A program made the translations under genes and the position numbers. The notes beneath the pieces were generated by a model that saw only the letters and a program-made list of their open reading frames with translations, did not search any database and was not told the DNA's origin. A DNA stretch of 8,219 nt from JANNSW01 sp031431235. Its GTDB lineage: Bacteria; Pseudomonadota; Alphaproteobacteria; Rhizobiales; Hyphomicrobiaceae. Of the stretch, positions 1 through 6,310 are shown piece by piece. Position 1 is the stretch's first letter. Every line of letters starts with the position of its first letter. The stretch is taken from contig JANPDA010000027.1 in assembly GCA_031431235.1 (NCBI GenBank), positions 1 to 8,219 on the forward strand, read 5' to 3'.

Positions 1-2
1 GC

Positions 3-566
3 GACGCCGAGTTGCTGCGGTTCGCGACCGCGGGTGGTCAGGCTGCATTCCAGACCAGCTGCGCCGCTTGCCATGGCCGTGGAGCGCAAGGCGCCGTCGG
101 CTATCCCAATCTCAATGACGACGACTGGATCTGGGGTGGCAGCATCGACGACATCCACAAGACCATCCAGTTCGGCGTCCGCACCGATCATCCTGACACC
201 CGCACCTCGCAAATGCCACGCTTCGGTCTCGACGACATACTGCCCGCCGACCAGATCGCCGACGCGGCCGACTATGTACTCTCGCTTTCGGGCGCGAGCA
301 CCGACCAGGCCGCGGCTGGGCGGGGCGCACTGCTGTTCAAGGATCAGTGCGCGGCCTGCCATGGTGAGACCGCGAAGGGCAATCCCGAGCTGGGCGGTCC
401 CAACCTCAGCGATGGCATCTGGCTCTACGGTAACAGCAAGCAAGCCATCATCACGAGCATCCGGACTGGCCGCGGCGGCGTGATGCCGACCTGGGACAAG
501 GTGCTCGACCCACTGACCATAAAGGCGCTCGCGGTCTACGTGCATGAGTTGGGTGGCGGCAAGTAG
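3..566 (+). CDS. ccoP: cbb3-type cytochrome c oxidase subunit III (CcoP/FixP), 5'-truncated by the window edge
   Basis: This is the C-terminal 187 residues of the membrane-anchored diheme cytochrome c that passes electrons from the bc1 complex or soluble cytochromes c to the CcoN core of cbb3 oxidase. The heme domains face the periplasm. Two CXXCH heme c sites are visible, both reading CAACH, at bases 60-74 and 348-362. Each domain has a matching downstream methionine that fits the sixth heme ligand (SQMPRFG, Met at 213-215; GGVMPTW, Met at 483-485). The two-domain layout, the 'PNLNDDDWIWGG' and 'GPNLSDGIWLYG' repeats and the 'LAVYVHELGGGK' end are typical of CcoP. The N-terminal membrane anchor and true start lie upstream of the window, as ccoN, ccoO and ccoQ presumably do. 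The reading frame enters at base 3; an apparent TTG start at 12 is only the first possible codon after the edge. ccoG follows directly, as in the usual ccoNOQP-GHIS order. Confidence 0.95.
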   Translation, partial: DAELLRFATAGGQAAFQTSCAACHGRGAQGAVGYPNLNDDDWIWGGSIDDIHKTIQFGVRTDHPDTRTSQMPRFGLDDILPADQIADAADYVLSLSGASTDQAAAGRGALLFKDQCAACHGETAKGNPELGGPNLSDGIWLYGNSKQAIITSIRTGRGGVMPTWDKVLDPLTIKALAVYVHELGGGK

Positions 567-590
567 CACCCCGGCAAGTGCTCGAGGGCG

Positions 591-597
591 AGAGAGG
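591..597 (+). promoter_or_regulatory. Ribosome binding site deciding the ccoG start
   Basis: AGAGAGG lies six bases before the GTG at 604. It supports that GTG over the ATG at 544, which sits inside the end of ccoP and has no purine-rich sequence before it. Confidence 0.55.
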
Positions 598-603
598 ATC
601 GAC

Positions 604-2139
604 GTGACCACTCTGCTCGACAGACGGCAGGATCCGCAGGCCGCACCGAGTTTCGGTGTGCAGCAGCATGACGTCAAGGCTGTGAACGCCAAGGCCGAGC
701 GGGATCTCTACGCCGGTCGGCAAAAGATCTATCCCAAGCTCGCCTTCGGCCGGTTCCGAGCGATCAAGTGGCTCGCCATGGCGGTAACGCTCGGCATCTA
801 TTATGCGCTGCCCTGGGTGCGTTGGAGCCGGGGGGCCGACCTGCCCGACCAGGCGGTGCTGCTCGATCTGGCGCACAACCGGTTCTTCTTTTTCTTCCTC
901 GAGATCTGGCCGCAGGAATTCTACTACGTCACCGGCCTCCTGGTGCTGGGAGCGCTGCTGTTGTTCCTGGCCACTTCTGTCGCCGGGCGGATCTGGTGCG
1001 GCTACACCTGCCCGCAAACGGTCTGGACCGATCTGATGATTGCCGTCGAGCGGTTCTGGCAGGGCGACCGCAATGCCCGCATCCGGCTCGACAAGGAACC
1101 CTGGGGAGCGGGCAAGCTTCTCAAGAAGGGCATGACGCATCTGAGCTGGCTGGCGATCGGGGGAGCGACCGGGGGCGCCCTCGTCTTCTACTTCCGCGAT
1201 GCTCCCACGCTCGCCACCGAGCTCGTCACCGGCACGGCGCCGATGGTCGCGTATCTGTTTCTGGGCCTCTTTGCCTTCGTCACCTATCTGCTCGGTGGCA
1301 TCGCCCGCGAGCAGGTCTGCATCTACATGTGCCCCTGGCCGCGCATCCAGGGCGCCATGGTCGACAGCCACACGCTGCTGGTCAGCTATCGGGGGGAGCG
1401 GGGCGAGCCGCGCGGACACCTGCGCAAGGATGCGAGTGGCGGCATCGACTGGACGGCGCGCGGCGACTGCATCGACTGCAAGGCCTGCGTCGCGGTCTGC
1501 CCTACCGGCATCGACATCCGTGATGGCTCGCAGCTCGAATGCATTCAGTGCGCGCTTTGCGTCGATGCCTGTAACGACATCATGGACAAGATCGGCCGGC
1601 CGCGCGGACTGATCGGCTACGACACGGTCGCGAAACGGGAGGCGACGGCACGGGGTGCCCACGAGCCGTTCCGGCCGGTGCGGCCGCGGACGCTGCTCTA
1701 TGCGGGCCTGTTCGCACTGGTCGGTGCGATCATGCTCGGCGTCTGGCTCGACCGCTCGATCCTCGAGGTCAATGTGCTGCACGACCGCAACCCGCCCTTC
1801 GTTGCCCTGTCGGAAGGTGGCATCCGCAATGGCTACACCCTGAAGATCCTGAACAAACGGCAGGAGCCGCGCACATTCGATCTCCTCATCGAAGGATTGC
1901 CGGGCGCAACGCTCGTCATCGCCGGACTGGATCAGGCAGCGGCTGGCGCAATCAGCGTTGCAACCGACGACCTGCGGGAGTTGAGGGTGTTTGTCACCCT
2001 TGCCCCCGGCGCGGTCAGCGAGCTGCGCGCGGCTTCGATCCCCTTCTCGCTCGTCGTCCGTGATCGCGCTTCAGGCGCGGCAGCCGCGCGGCTGACGAGA
2101 TTCCAAGCGCCTCGACCCGGTATCGGAGGCTCGCCATGA
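604..2139 (+). CDS. ccoG: cbb3 oxidase assembly protein CcoG (FixG/RdxA family), polyferredoxin-like membrane protein
   Basis: CcoG is an inner-membrane iron-sulfur protein needed for cbb3 maturation; work on family members proposes that it reduces Cu(II) to Cu(I) for oxidase assembly. From the GTG start it has 511 residues. Predicted membrane helices are near 52-70, 107-124, 180-197, 212-232 and 365-385. Two cysteine pairs adjoin the helices: WCGYTC (C132, C136) and CIYMC (C239, C243). Two [4Fe-4S] ferredoxin motifs follow: C289-C292-C295-C299 and C313-C316-C319-C323. The C-terminal ~120 residues match the extracytoplasmic Ig-like FixG domain ('NVLHDRNPPFV', 'NGYTLKILNK'). An in-frame ATG at 544 would add 20 residues and overlap ccoP by 23 bases, but the added stretch is Ala/Ser/Arg-rich and looks like an out-of-frame read of ccoP. 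The GTG at 604 has a good ribosome binding site. The stop overlaps the ccoH start as ATGA. No key residue is missing. Function is certain; the start is moderately certain. Confidence 0.93.
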   Translation: MTTLLDRRQDPQAAPSFGVQQHDVKAVNAKAERDLYAGRQKIYPKLAFGRFRAIKWLAMAVTLGIYYALPWVRWSRGADLPDQAVLLDLAHNRFFFFFLEIWPQEFYYVTGLLVLGALLLFLATSVAGRIWCGYTCPQTVWTDLMIAVERFWQGDRNARIRLDKEPWGAGKLLKKGMTHLSWLAIGGATGGALVFYFRDAPTLATELVTGTAPMVAYLFLGLFAFVTYLLGGIAREQVCIYMCPWPRIQGAMVDSHTLLVSYRGERGEPRGHLRKDASGGIDWTARGDCIDCKACVAVCPTGIDIRDGSQLECIQCALCVDACNDIMDKIGRPRGLIGYDTVAKREATARGAHEPFRPVRPRTLLYAGLFALVGAIMLGVWLDRSILEVNVLHDRNPPFVALSEGGIRNGYTLKILNKRQEPRTFDLLIEGLPGATLVIAGLDQAAAGAISVATDDLRELRVFVTLAPGAVSELRAASIPFSLVVRDRASGAAAARLTRFQAPRPGIGGSP

Positions 2140-2648
2140 TCGGCAGCACAGACGAGCCTGCTCGGCCGGTTGGCGAGCTCACAGGGCGGCACGTGCTCAT
2201 TCTTCTCGTCATGTTTTTTGCGACTATCCTCGCGGTCAACGGTTGGTTCATCTACGCGGCGCTCTCGACCTACAGCGGCGTCGTCGCCAACGAGCCTTAT
2301 CGCAAGGGCCTCGCCTACAACGAGCGGATCGCAGCCGACGAGCGCCAGACCGCGCTCGGCTGGAGCGCGGCCCTCGACGCGGAGAAGTCGGGCAAGCTTG
2401 CTCTCGTCATGACCGATCGCGGCGGCAGGCCGTTGACCGGCCTCCAGGTGAGGGCTGCGATCGGCCGCCCCTCGACCGATCGGTTCGATCTCACGGTGCG
2501 CTTCATCGAGGTCGCACCCGGCCGCTACGAGGCTCGCGACACGACATTGGCGGCAGGCAATTGGATCGTCGCCCTCGAAGCCCGCACTCGCTCCGGTGAT
2601 GCCAATCCCGACTTTCGTCTGAGGAGGAAGCTATGGCTCGCACCCTGA
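2136..2648 (+). CDS. ccoH: cbb3 oxidase assembly protein CcoH/FixH
   Basis: This is a 170-residue single-pass membrane protein of the FixH family. CcoH proteins bind the CcoN subunit and are needed for assembly and stability of cbb3 oxidase. 'TGRHV' (16-20) leads into one predicted helix at about 19-40. The family segment 'GVVANEPYRKGLAYNERIA' (48-66) follows, with a nearby 'LGW' (74-76), and then a periplasmic beta-rich domain ending 'RRKLWLAP'. The start has GGAGG at 2125-2129, six bases upstream, and its ATG overlaps the ccoG stop by four bases. Its 3' end overlaps the ccoI start by 16 bases. Length is normal for the family. Order and overlaps place it firmly in the ccoGHIS unit. Confidence 0.92.
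   Translation: MIGSTDEPARPVGELTGRHVLILLVMFFATILAVNGWFIYAALSTYSGVVANEPYRKGLAYNERIAADERQTALGWSAALDAEKSGKLALVMTDRGGRPLTGLQVRAAIGRPSTDRFDLTVRFIEVAPGRYEARDTTLAAGNWIVALEARTRSGDANPDFRLRRKLWLAP
2621..2627 (+). promoter_or_regulatory. Strong ribosome binding site for ccoI inside the end of ccoH
   Basis: GAGGAGG lies five bases before the ATG at 2633 and within the last codons of ccoH. It fixes the ccoI start and the 16-base gene overlap. Confidence 0.75.
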
Positions 2649-4855
2649 CCGCCACAGCGCTCGAAGCCGGCATCGCGGGCGCGTCCCTCTTGCCCAGGAC
2701 AGCCGGCAAGACGAGTGCGCAGCGCCAGTCGACGCTCGTTGTCGAGAACATGCATTGCGGCGGCTGCATGCGCAAAGTCGAGGCGGCATTGCTGGCTGTG
2801 CCGGGCATCACCGCGGCACGCGCGAACCTGTCGTCGCGCCGCGTCACCGTCACGTCCCCAGAACCTCATTTCGAAGCGATGGTCGAGGCCCTGGCAAAGG
2901 CCGGATTCGAGGCGTCGAGCCTTGTGGACGCCAGCACGACCGCCGGTAATGGCAGCGATGCCGACTACCTGCGGCGCCTGGGCGTTGCGGGCTTTGCCGC
3001 CGCCAACATCATGCTGCTGTCAGTCTCGGTGTGGTCGGGACAGGGCGGCGACATGACGGGATCGACACGAACGATGTTCCACTGGTTGTCGGCCCTGATC
3101 GCGCTGCCGGCGATCGCCTATGCCGGCCAGCCCTTCTTCCGCTCGGCCCGTCAGGCGCTTGGCGCCAGGCGGCTCAACATGGACGTGCCGATCTCGCTGG
3201 GCGTCATGCTCGCCACCGCCATGAGCCTCTTCCAGACGATCCGCGGCAGCGAGCAGGTCTATTTCGACGCCGCCATCACGCTGCTTTTCTTCCTGCTGAT
3301 CGGCCGCTACCTCGACATGGGGATGCGCACGCGGGCCGCGGGCGCCGCACTCAATCTGCTGGGCCTGCGGGCGCAGAGCGCGACCATCATCCATCCCGAC
3401 GGCACCACCGGGCGGCTGCCGACGAAGGCCATCGAGCCGGGCATGCGGATGCTGATCGCGGCCGGCGAGCGTGTTCCCGTCGATGCCCGCGTGCTGGCCG
3501 GCAGGGCCGACATCGACGACAGCCTCATTACCGGCGAGAGCCGGCCGCGCCCGGTTGCGATCGGCGATCGCCTCTATTCTGGCACGGTGGCGCTGAGCGG
3601 CCCGCTGCAAGCGGAGGCGACCTCGCGCGAGGAGAGCACGTTGCTCGCCGAGATCGCTCGCCTGATGGAGACGGCCCAGCAAGCACGCGGCCGCTACGTC
3701 CGCCTCGCCGACCGCGCCGCGCGGTTCTACGCGCCCGCCGTGCACGTGCTCGGGCTCGCGACGTTCATGGGCTGGATAGCGACGGGGGCGGGCTGGGAGC
3801 AGGCGCTGACAGCCGCCATCGCCGTCCTCATCATCACCTGCCCGTGTGCGCTGGCGCTTGCCGTCCCGGCGGTGCAAGTGGTGGCGACCGGGCGCCTGCT
3901 GCGCCAGGGCATCATCGTGAAAGCCCCCGATGGCCTGGAGCGGCTCGCCGAGGTCGACACCGTCGTGCTCGACAAGACCGGTACCCTGACGCTCGGGCGG
4001 CCACGGCTGCGCGAAGGCACGGCGGTGAGCGCCGCTGACTTGTCGCTCGCCGCCAGCCTCGCGGCTTCGAGCCGGCATCCCTATTCCCTGGCGATCGTGG
4101 AAGCCGCGAGCGAGCGCGGTTGTTCCGTCGTGCCGGCTTCAGGTGTCGAGGAGGTGGCGGGTGCCGGGCTGCAGCTCCTCACCGAAGGCGGCGTCGTGCA
4201 GCTCGGCTCGGCCCACTTCTGCAACGTCGACGCTGGGGTATCGCATGCTGGAACCTCCTCGCTCTGGCTACGCAACGGCGCGGCCAACCCGATCGAGCTC
4301 CGCTTTGCCGACGCGTTGCGCAGTGATGCGATCGAGGCGACTGCCCGGCTGTCGCGGCTCGGTTATGCGGTCGAGCTGCTTTCCGGCGATCGCATCGAGG
4401 CGGTCGAGGCCGCGGCGGACGCCGTGGCGATCGGGATCTGGCGGGGCGAGCAGCGGCCCGACCAGAAGATCGCTCGCCTCGACGAGTTGAAGCGCCAGGG
4501 CCGCAAGGTGTTGATGATCGGCGATGGCCTCAACGACGCGCCCGCGCTTGCCGCTGGTCATGCCTCGCTGTCGCCGGCGAGTGCTGCCGACATCAGCCAG
4601 ACGGCGGCCGACGCCATCTTCCAGGGCGAGCGCCTGGCGCCGATCCTGGAAACGCTCGCCGTCGCCAGAGCCGCGCGCCGTCGGGCCCTGCAGAACTTTG
4701 CCATCGCGATCGGCTACAACATGGTCTTCGTGCCGCTCGCCATGGCCGGCTGGGTCACGCCATTGATCGCGGCCATCGCCATGTCGGCTTCCTCGATCGC
4801 CGTCACTGGCAATGCCTTGCGGCTCGGCTTCGGACGCTTGGAGGTCACACCATGA
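2633..4855 (+). CDS. ccoI: Cu+-exporting P1B-type ATPase CcoI/FixI, cbb3 oxidase copper supply
   Basis: This 740-residue heavy-metal P-type ATPase moves Cu+ across the inner membrane for the CuB site of cbb3 oxidase rather than for general copper resistance. One N-terminal heavy-metal-associated domain (about 33-95) has the metal pair C42 and C45 in MHCGGC. Eight membrane helices are expected; clear ones lie near 115-131, 147-165, 181-200, 211-228, 366-388, 390-412, 686-706 and 708-726. Catalytic motifs are intact: TGES (300-303) in the actuator domain; CPC (403-405) in the transport helix; DKTGT (447-451) with the phosphorylated D447; the HP pair at 482-483; and GDGLNDAP (630-637) in the hinge. 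The CPC motif indicates Cu+ type specificity. Assignment as CcoI rather than CopA rests on the position between ccoH and ccoS. The stop overlaps the ccoS start as ATGA. No frameshift or damaged motif is visible. Confidence 0.95.
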   Translation: MARTLTATALEAGIAGASLLPRTAGKTSAQRQSTLVVENMHCGGCMRKVEAALLAVPGITAARANLSSRRVTVTSPEPHFEAMVEALAKAGFEASSLVDASTTAGNGSDADYLRRLGVAGFAAANIMLLSVSVWSGQGGDMTGSTRTMFHWLSALIALPAIAYAGQPFFRSARQALGARRLNMDVPISLGVMLATAMSLFQTIRGSEQVYFDAAITLLFFLLIGRYLDMGMRTRAAGAALNLLGLRAQSATIIHPDGTTGRLPTKAIEPGMRMLIAAGERVPVDARVLAGRADIDDSLITGESRPRPVAIGDRLYSGTVALSGPLQAEATSREESTLLAEIARLMETAQQARGRYVRLADRAARFYAPAVHVLGLATFMGWIATGAGWEQALTAAIAVLIITCPCALALAVPAVQVVATGRLLRQGIIVKAPDGLERLAEVDTVVLDKTGTLTLGRPRLREGTAVSAADLSLAASLAASSRHPYSLAIVEAASERGCSVVPASGVEEVAGAGLQLLTEGGVVQLGSAHFCNVDAGVSHAGTSSLWLRNGAANPIELRFADALRSDAIEATARLSRLGYAVELLSGDRIEAVEAAADAVAIGIWRGEQRPDQKIARLDELKRQGRKVLMIGDGLNDAPALAAGHASLSPASAADISQTAADAIFQGERLAPILETLAVARAARRRALQNFAIAIGYNMVFVPLAMAGWVTPLIAAIAMSASSIAVTGNALRLGFGRLEVTP
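4840..4845 (+). promoter_or_regulatory. Ribosome binding site for ccoS within the end of ccoI
   Basis: GGAGGT lies six bases before the ATG at 4852 and supports the call of this short gene. Confidence 0.65.
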
Positions 4856-5040
4856 CGGCGCTGGCTTGGCTCGTGCCCTGTGCGCTGCTGCTCGGCCTGC
4901 TGGGGCTTGCAGGATTCCTGTGGTCGCTCCACGCCGGCCAATTCGAGGACCCGGAAGGGGCCGCCTGGCGCGCGCTCGACGACGAGCCGCCCGGCACTCC
5001 GCTGGCAAAGCCGCTCCCCAGCCGAGCGAGCGCACCATGA
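4852..5040 (+). CDS. ccoS: cbb3 oxidase assembly protein CcoS
   Basis: CcoS is a small membrane protein needed for putting cofactors (heme b and CuB) into CcoN. This 62-residue protein has one N-terminal helix (about 5-24) followed by the family signature 'GFLWSLHAGQFEDPEG' (21-36), corresponding to the usual GF-W-x-x-x-x-GQF-[DE]D-x-E pattern. The C-terminal ~20 residues are Pro/Ala-rich and probably disordered. It overlaps ccoI by ATGA at 4852-4855 and the next gene by ATGA at 5037-5040. It has its own GGAGGT ribosome binding site. Length is near the family norm. An overlapping longer frame starting at 4812 is only the upstream extension of the following gene. Confidence 0.9.
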   Translation: MTALAWLVPCALLLGLLGLAGFLWSLHAGQFEDPEGAAWRALDDEPPGTPLAKPLPSRASAP

Positions 5041-5804
5041 CCCAGCACCAGCCGCGCCGGGTCGCCTTCGATGCCCCCTGGGCCTGGCTCGCCTCCGGCT
5101 GGCGCGATCTGTGGCAAGCCCCTGGCGTCAGCCTCGCCTATGGCGGTGCATTTGCGCTTGCCGCCTTCGTCCTCGTGCTCGGCCTCTGGCGCCAGGAAGC
5201 ACAATCGCTGTTCCTGGTGCTGGCTGGCGGCTTCCTGCTGATCGGGCCGCTGGTTGCCGTCGGCCTCTACGAGGCGAGCCGGCGCCTCGCGCGCGGTGAG
5301 AAGATTACATTGCGCGATGTGGTATGGGCGGGTCTTTCGGCCGAGGGTCAACTCGGGTTCTTCGGCGCGATCCTGCTGTTTGCCTTCATGGCCTGGCTGC
5401 AGATCGCGTTCCTGCTGCTGATGCTGTTCTTCGGCTCATCGGGGCTGCCGGATCCCAGCGCGCTGATGCAAGCGCTGCTGCTCACGCCGCGCGGCCTCGG
5501 CTTGCTGGTGGTCGGGACGCTCGCTGGGGCGGTGCTTGCGGCCATCGTGTTCGCGATCTCGGCTGTCGCTATCCCCTATCTGCTCGAGCAGCGCACGGAC
5601 GCTGTCTCGGCCGCGCGGGCCAGCATTGCGGCGGTGGCATGCAATCCCAAGCCCATGGCGCTCTGGGCGGCGCTGATCGTCGTGATCATGGGCGCGGGCT
5701 TCGCCACGCTCCTCGTCGGGCTGATCGTCGCTTTCCCCTTGATCGGGCATGCCACTTGGCACGCTTACGCCGCCATCTACGGCACGCCGGGCGAAGGCCG
5801 CTGA
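5037..5804 (+). CDS. DUF2189 family integral membrane protein, cbb3-operon-linked
   Basis: This 255-residue hydrophobic protein is recognised as DUF2189 from the N-terminal 'WAWLASGWRDLWQAPGVSLAYG' region, the central 'GPLVAVGLYEASRRLARGE' and the C-terminal 'FPLIGHATWHAYAAIYG'. Predicted membrane segments lie near 32-50, 57-77, 107-133, 153-180 and 205-235; the last two may each be helical hairpins. The family function is unknown to me, and no catalytic or metal-binding motif is evident beyond scattered histidines near the C-terminus. The ATG at 5037 overlaps the ccoS stop by four bases, so translation is probably coupled. This start is preferred over an in-frame CTG/ATG extension back to 4812, which would run through ccoS. 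The upstream ribosome site is weak (GAGCGAG). It is the last intact gene of the cbb3 run. A role in oxidase assembly or stability is inferred from position only. Confidence 0.82.
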   Translation: MTQHQPRRVAFDAPWAWLASGWRDLWQAPGVSLAYGGAFALAAFVLVLGLWRQEAQSLFLVLAGGFLLIGPLVAVGLYEASRRLARGEKITLRDVVWAGLSAEGQLGFFGAILLFAFMAWLQIAFLLLMLFFGSSGLPDPSALMQALLLTPRGLGLLVVGTLAGAVLAAIVFAISAVAIPYLLEQRTDAVSAARASIAAVACNPKPMALWAALIVVIMGAGFATLLVGLIVAFPLIGHATWHAYAAIYGTPGEGR

Positions 5805-5850
5805 GCCTGATGCCAGCCACCTCCTGGTATCGTCGGGTACCGCGGTCGGC

Positions 5851-6000
5851 TCATTCCAACTCGACCGTGCCTGGCGGTTCCGAGGTGACGTCGTCGACGA
5901 CTGAGGTGATGCTCTCGCCCTCGTTGCTGCTGTGGGTCGCGACCCGGCCGAGCAGTTCGCGAGGGAAAGTGAAGAAATTCGCGGTCATGTGGTCGGTCGC
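5851..6000 (-). pseudogene. guaA: GMP synthase (GuaA) C-terminal fragment
   Basis: Read on the - strand from 6000 down to the TGA at 5853-5851, 49 codons match the last residues of glutamine-hydrolysing GMP synthase. The matching segments include 'MTANFFTFPRELLGRVAT', then 'NEGES', then the terminal 'VVDDVTSEPPGTVELE'. From memory, family members end close to 'MTADFF.FP..FLGRVATRIINEV.G.NRVVYDVTSKPPGTIEWE' with the same spacing and the same stop position. This region forms the dimerisation domain in an intact enzyme, and all upstream domains (amidotransferase, ATP pyrophosphatase) are missing. Divergent positions fall in otherwise conserved parts (RII replaced by HSS, Trp before the last Glu replaced by Leu), which suggests decay without selection. 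There are no internal stops or gaps, so the fragment may be fairly young. Upstream of codon 6000 the - strand reads nothing like GuaA. A functional guaA is presumably elsewhere in the genome. Confidence 0.75.
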
Positions 6001-6298
6001 GGCGAGGTCATTTGCGTGATTGGCCCCTCCGGTTCGGGGATGTCGACGCTGCTCCGCTGCGTCAATCTGCTGGAGACGCCGATGCGGGCCGGATCGAGAT
6101 TGCCGGTGAGCGCGTTTTCGAAAGGCTGGAAGGCGAGAGCCTGCCCGGCTATCGTCAGCTCCATGCCATGGCCGTCACGGCACGGCGACACACGGCGATG
6201 GCGTTCCAACGGTTCAACCTGTTTTCCTCATTCTCCGCCCCGCCAATCCGCGCACGCAACAATTCCTGGGCAAGGTTTCTGCGGCGCCAGGCATTCAC
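6001..6298 (+). pseudogene. Amino-acid-type ABC transporter ATP-binding protein, internally deleted and frameshifted
   Basis: The first segment, from 6001, reads 'GEVICVIGPSGSGMSTLLRC' then 'VNLLETP'. This is the Walker A region of polar amino acid transporter ATPases (GlnQ/HisP/ArtP type), but the catalytic Lys is Met (codon 6040-6042, ATG where AAG is expected). Homology then shifts by one base near 6081 into another frame: 'DAGRIEIAGERV' and, further on, 'AMAFQRFNLFSSF', matching the Q-loop region (Q at 6207-6209) of the family. Soon after, at roughly 6225-6242, the frame changes again to 'PANPRTQQFLGKV' (about 6239-6277), which resembles the family's C-terminal 'NPRT.QFL.KV'. The segment holding the ABC signature, Walker B and H-loop (about 130-150 residues) is gone, as are the first ~25-30 residues. 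The product cannot be an active ATPase. The Walker A and Q-loop matches are strong; the C-terminal match is shorter and less certain. Confidence 0.78.
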
Positions 6299-6300
6299 AT

Positions 6301-6305
6301 GAGGA
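6301..6305 (+). promoter_or_regulatory. Ribosome binding site deciding the hydantoinase B start
   Basis: GAGGA lies five bases before the ATG at 6311. The alternative ATG at 6299 has no such sequence upstream and falls inside the reading frame left by the ATPase remnant. Confidence 0.55.
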
Positions 6306-6310
6306 AAGTC

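Larger units (their letters stand above)
5805..6310. other. Gap between the cbb3 and hydantoinase loci, filled with gene fossils
   Basis: No intact gene is visible in these ~500 bases. Positions 5805-5850 hold nothing I can identify, including no convincing terminator: a short imperfect GGTAtc...GGTACC pairing at 5826-5841 has no T-run after it. Positions 5851-6000 are a guaA tail on the - strand. Positions 6001-6298 are a broken ABC ATPase on the + strand. I found no clear sigma-70 promoter and no FNR-type TTGAT-N4-ATCAA site. Confidence 0.6.

Noticed and set aside
1441..1600. Cysteine-rich stretch considered as a separate ferredoxin gene
   Set aside because: It is in frame inside ccoG and is the standard pair of [4Fe-4S] motifs of that family.
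451..1782. 443-codon open frame on the minus strand
   Set aside because: It lies antisense to ccoG, whose motifs are unmistakable. The predicted product is Arg/Asp/Gln-rich with no domain I recognise, as expected of a shadow frame in GC-rich DNA.
3020..4078. 352-codon open frame on the minus strand
   Set aside because: It is antisense to the catalytic core of ccoI; composition is Arg/His/Gln-rich and without recognisable motifs.
4812..5036. N-terminal extension of the DUF2189 protein by 75 codons
   Set aside because: It would run through the end of ccoI and all of ccoS in another frame; the added sequence is Arg/Ala/Pro-rich and unlike the family. The ATG at 5037 fits the family start and the ATGA overlap.
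5826..5841. Possible terminator hairpin after the DUF2189 gene
   Set aside because: The pairing is only about five or six bases, imperfect, and has no following T-run, so it cannot be supported as an intrinsic terminator.
5985..6209. 74-codon open frame on the minus strand
   Set aside because: It is antisense to the ATPase fossil and in a different frame from the guaA remnant; no homology is recognisable.
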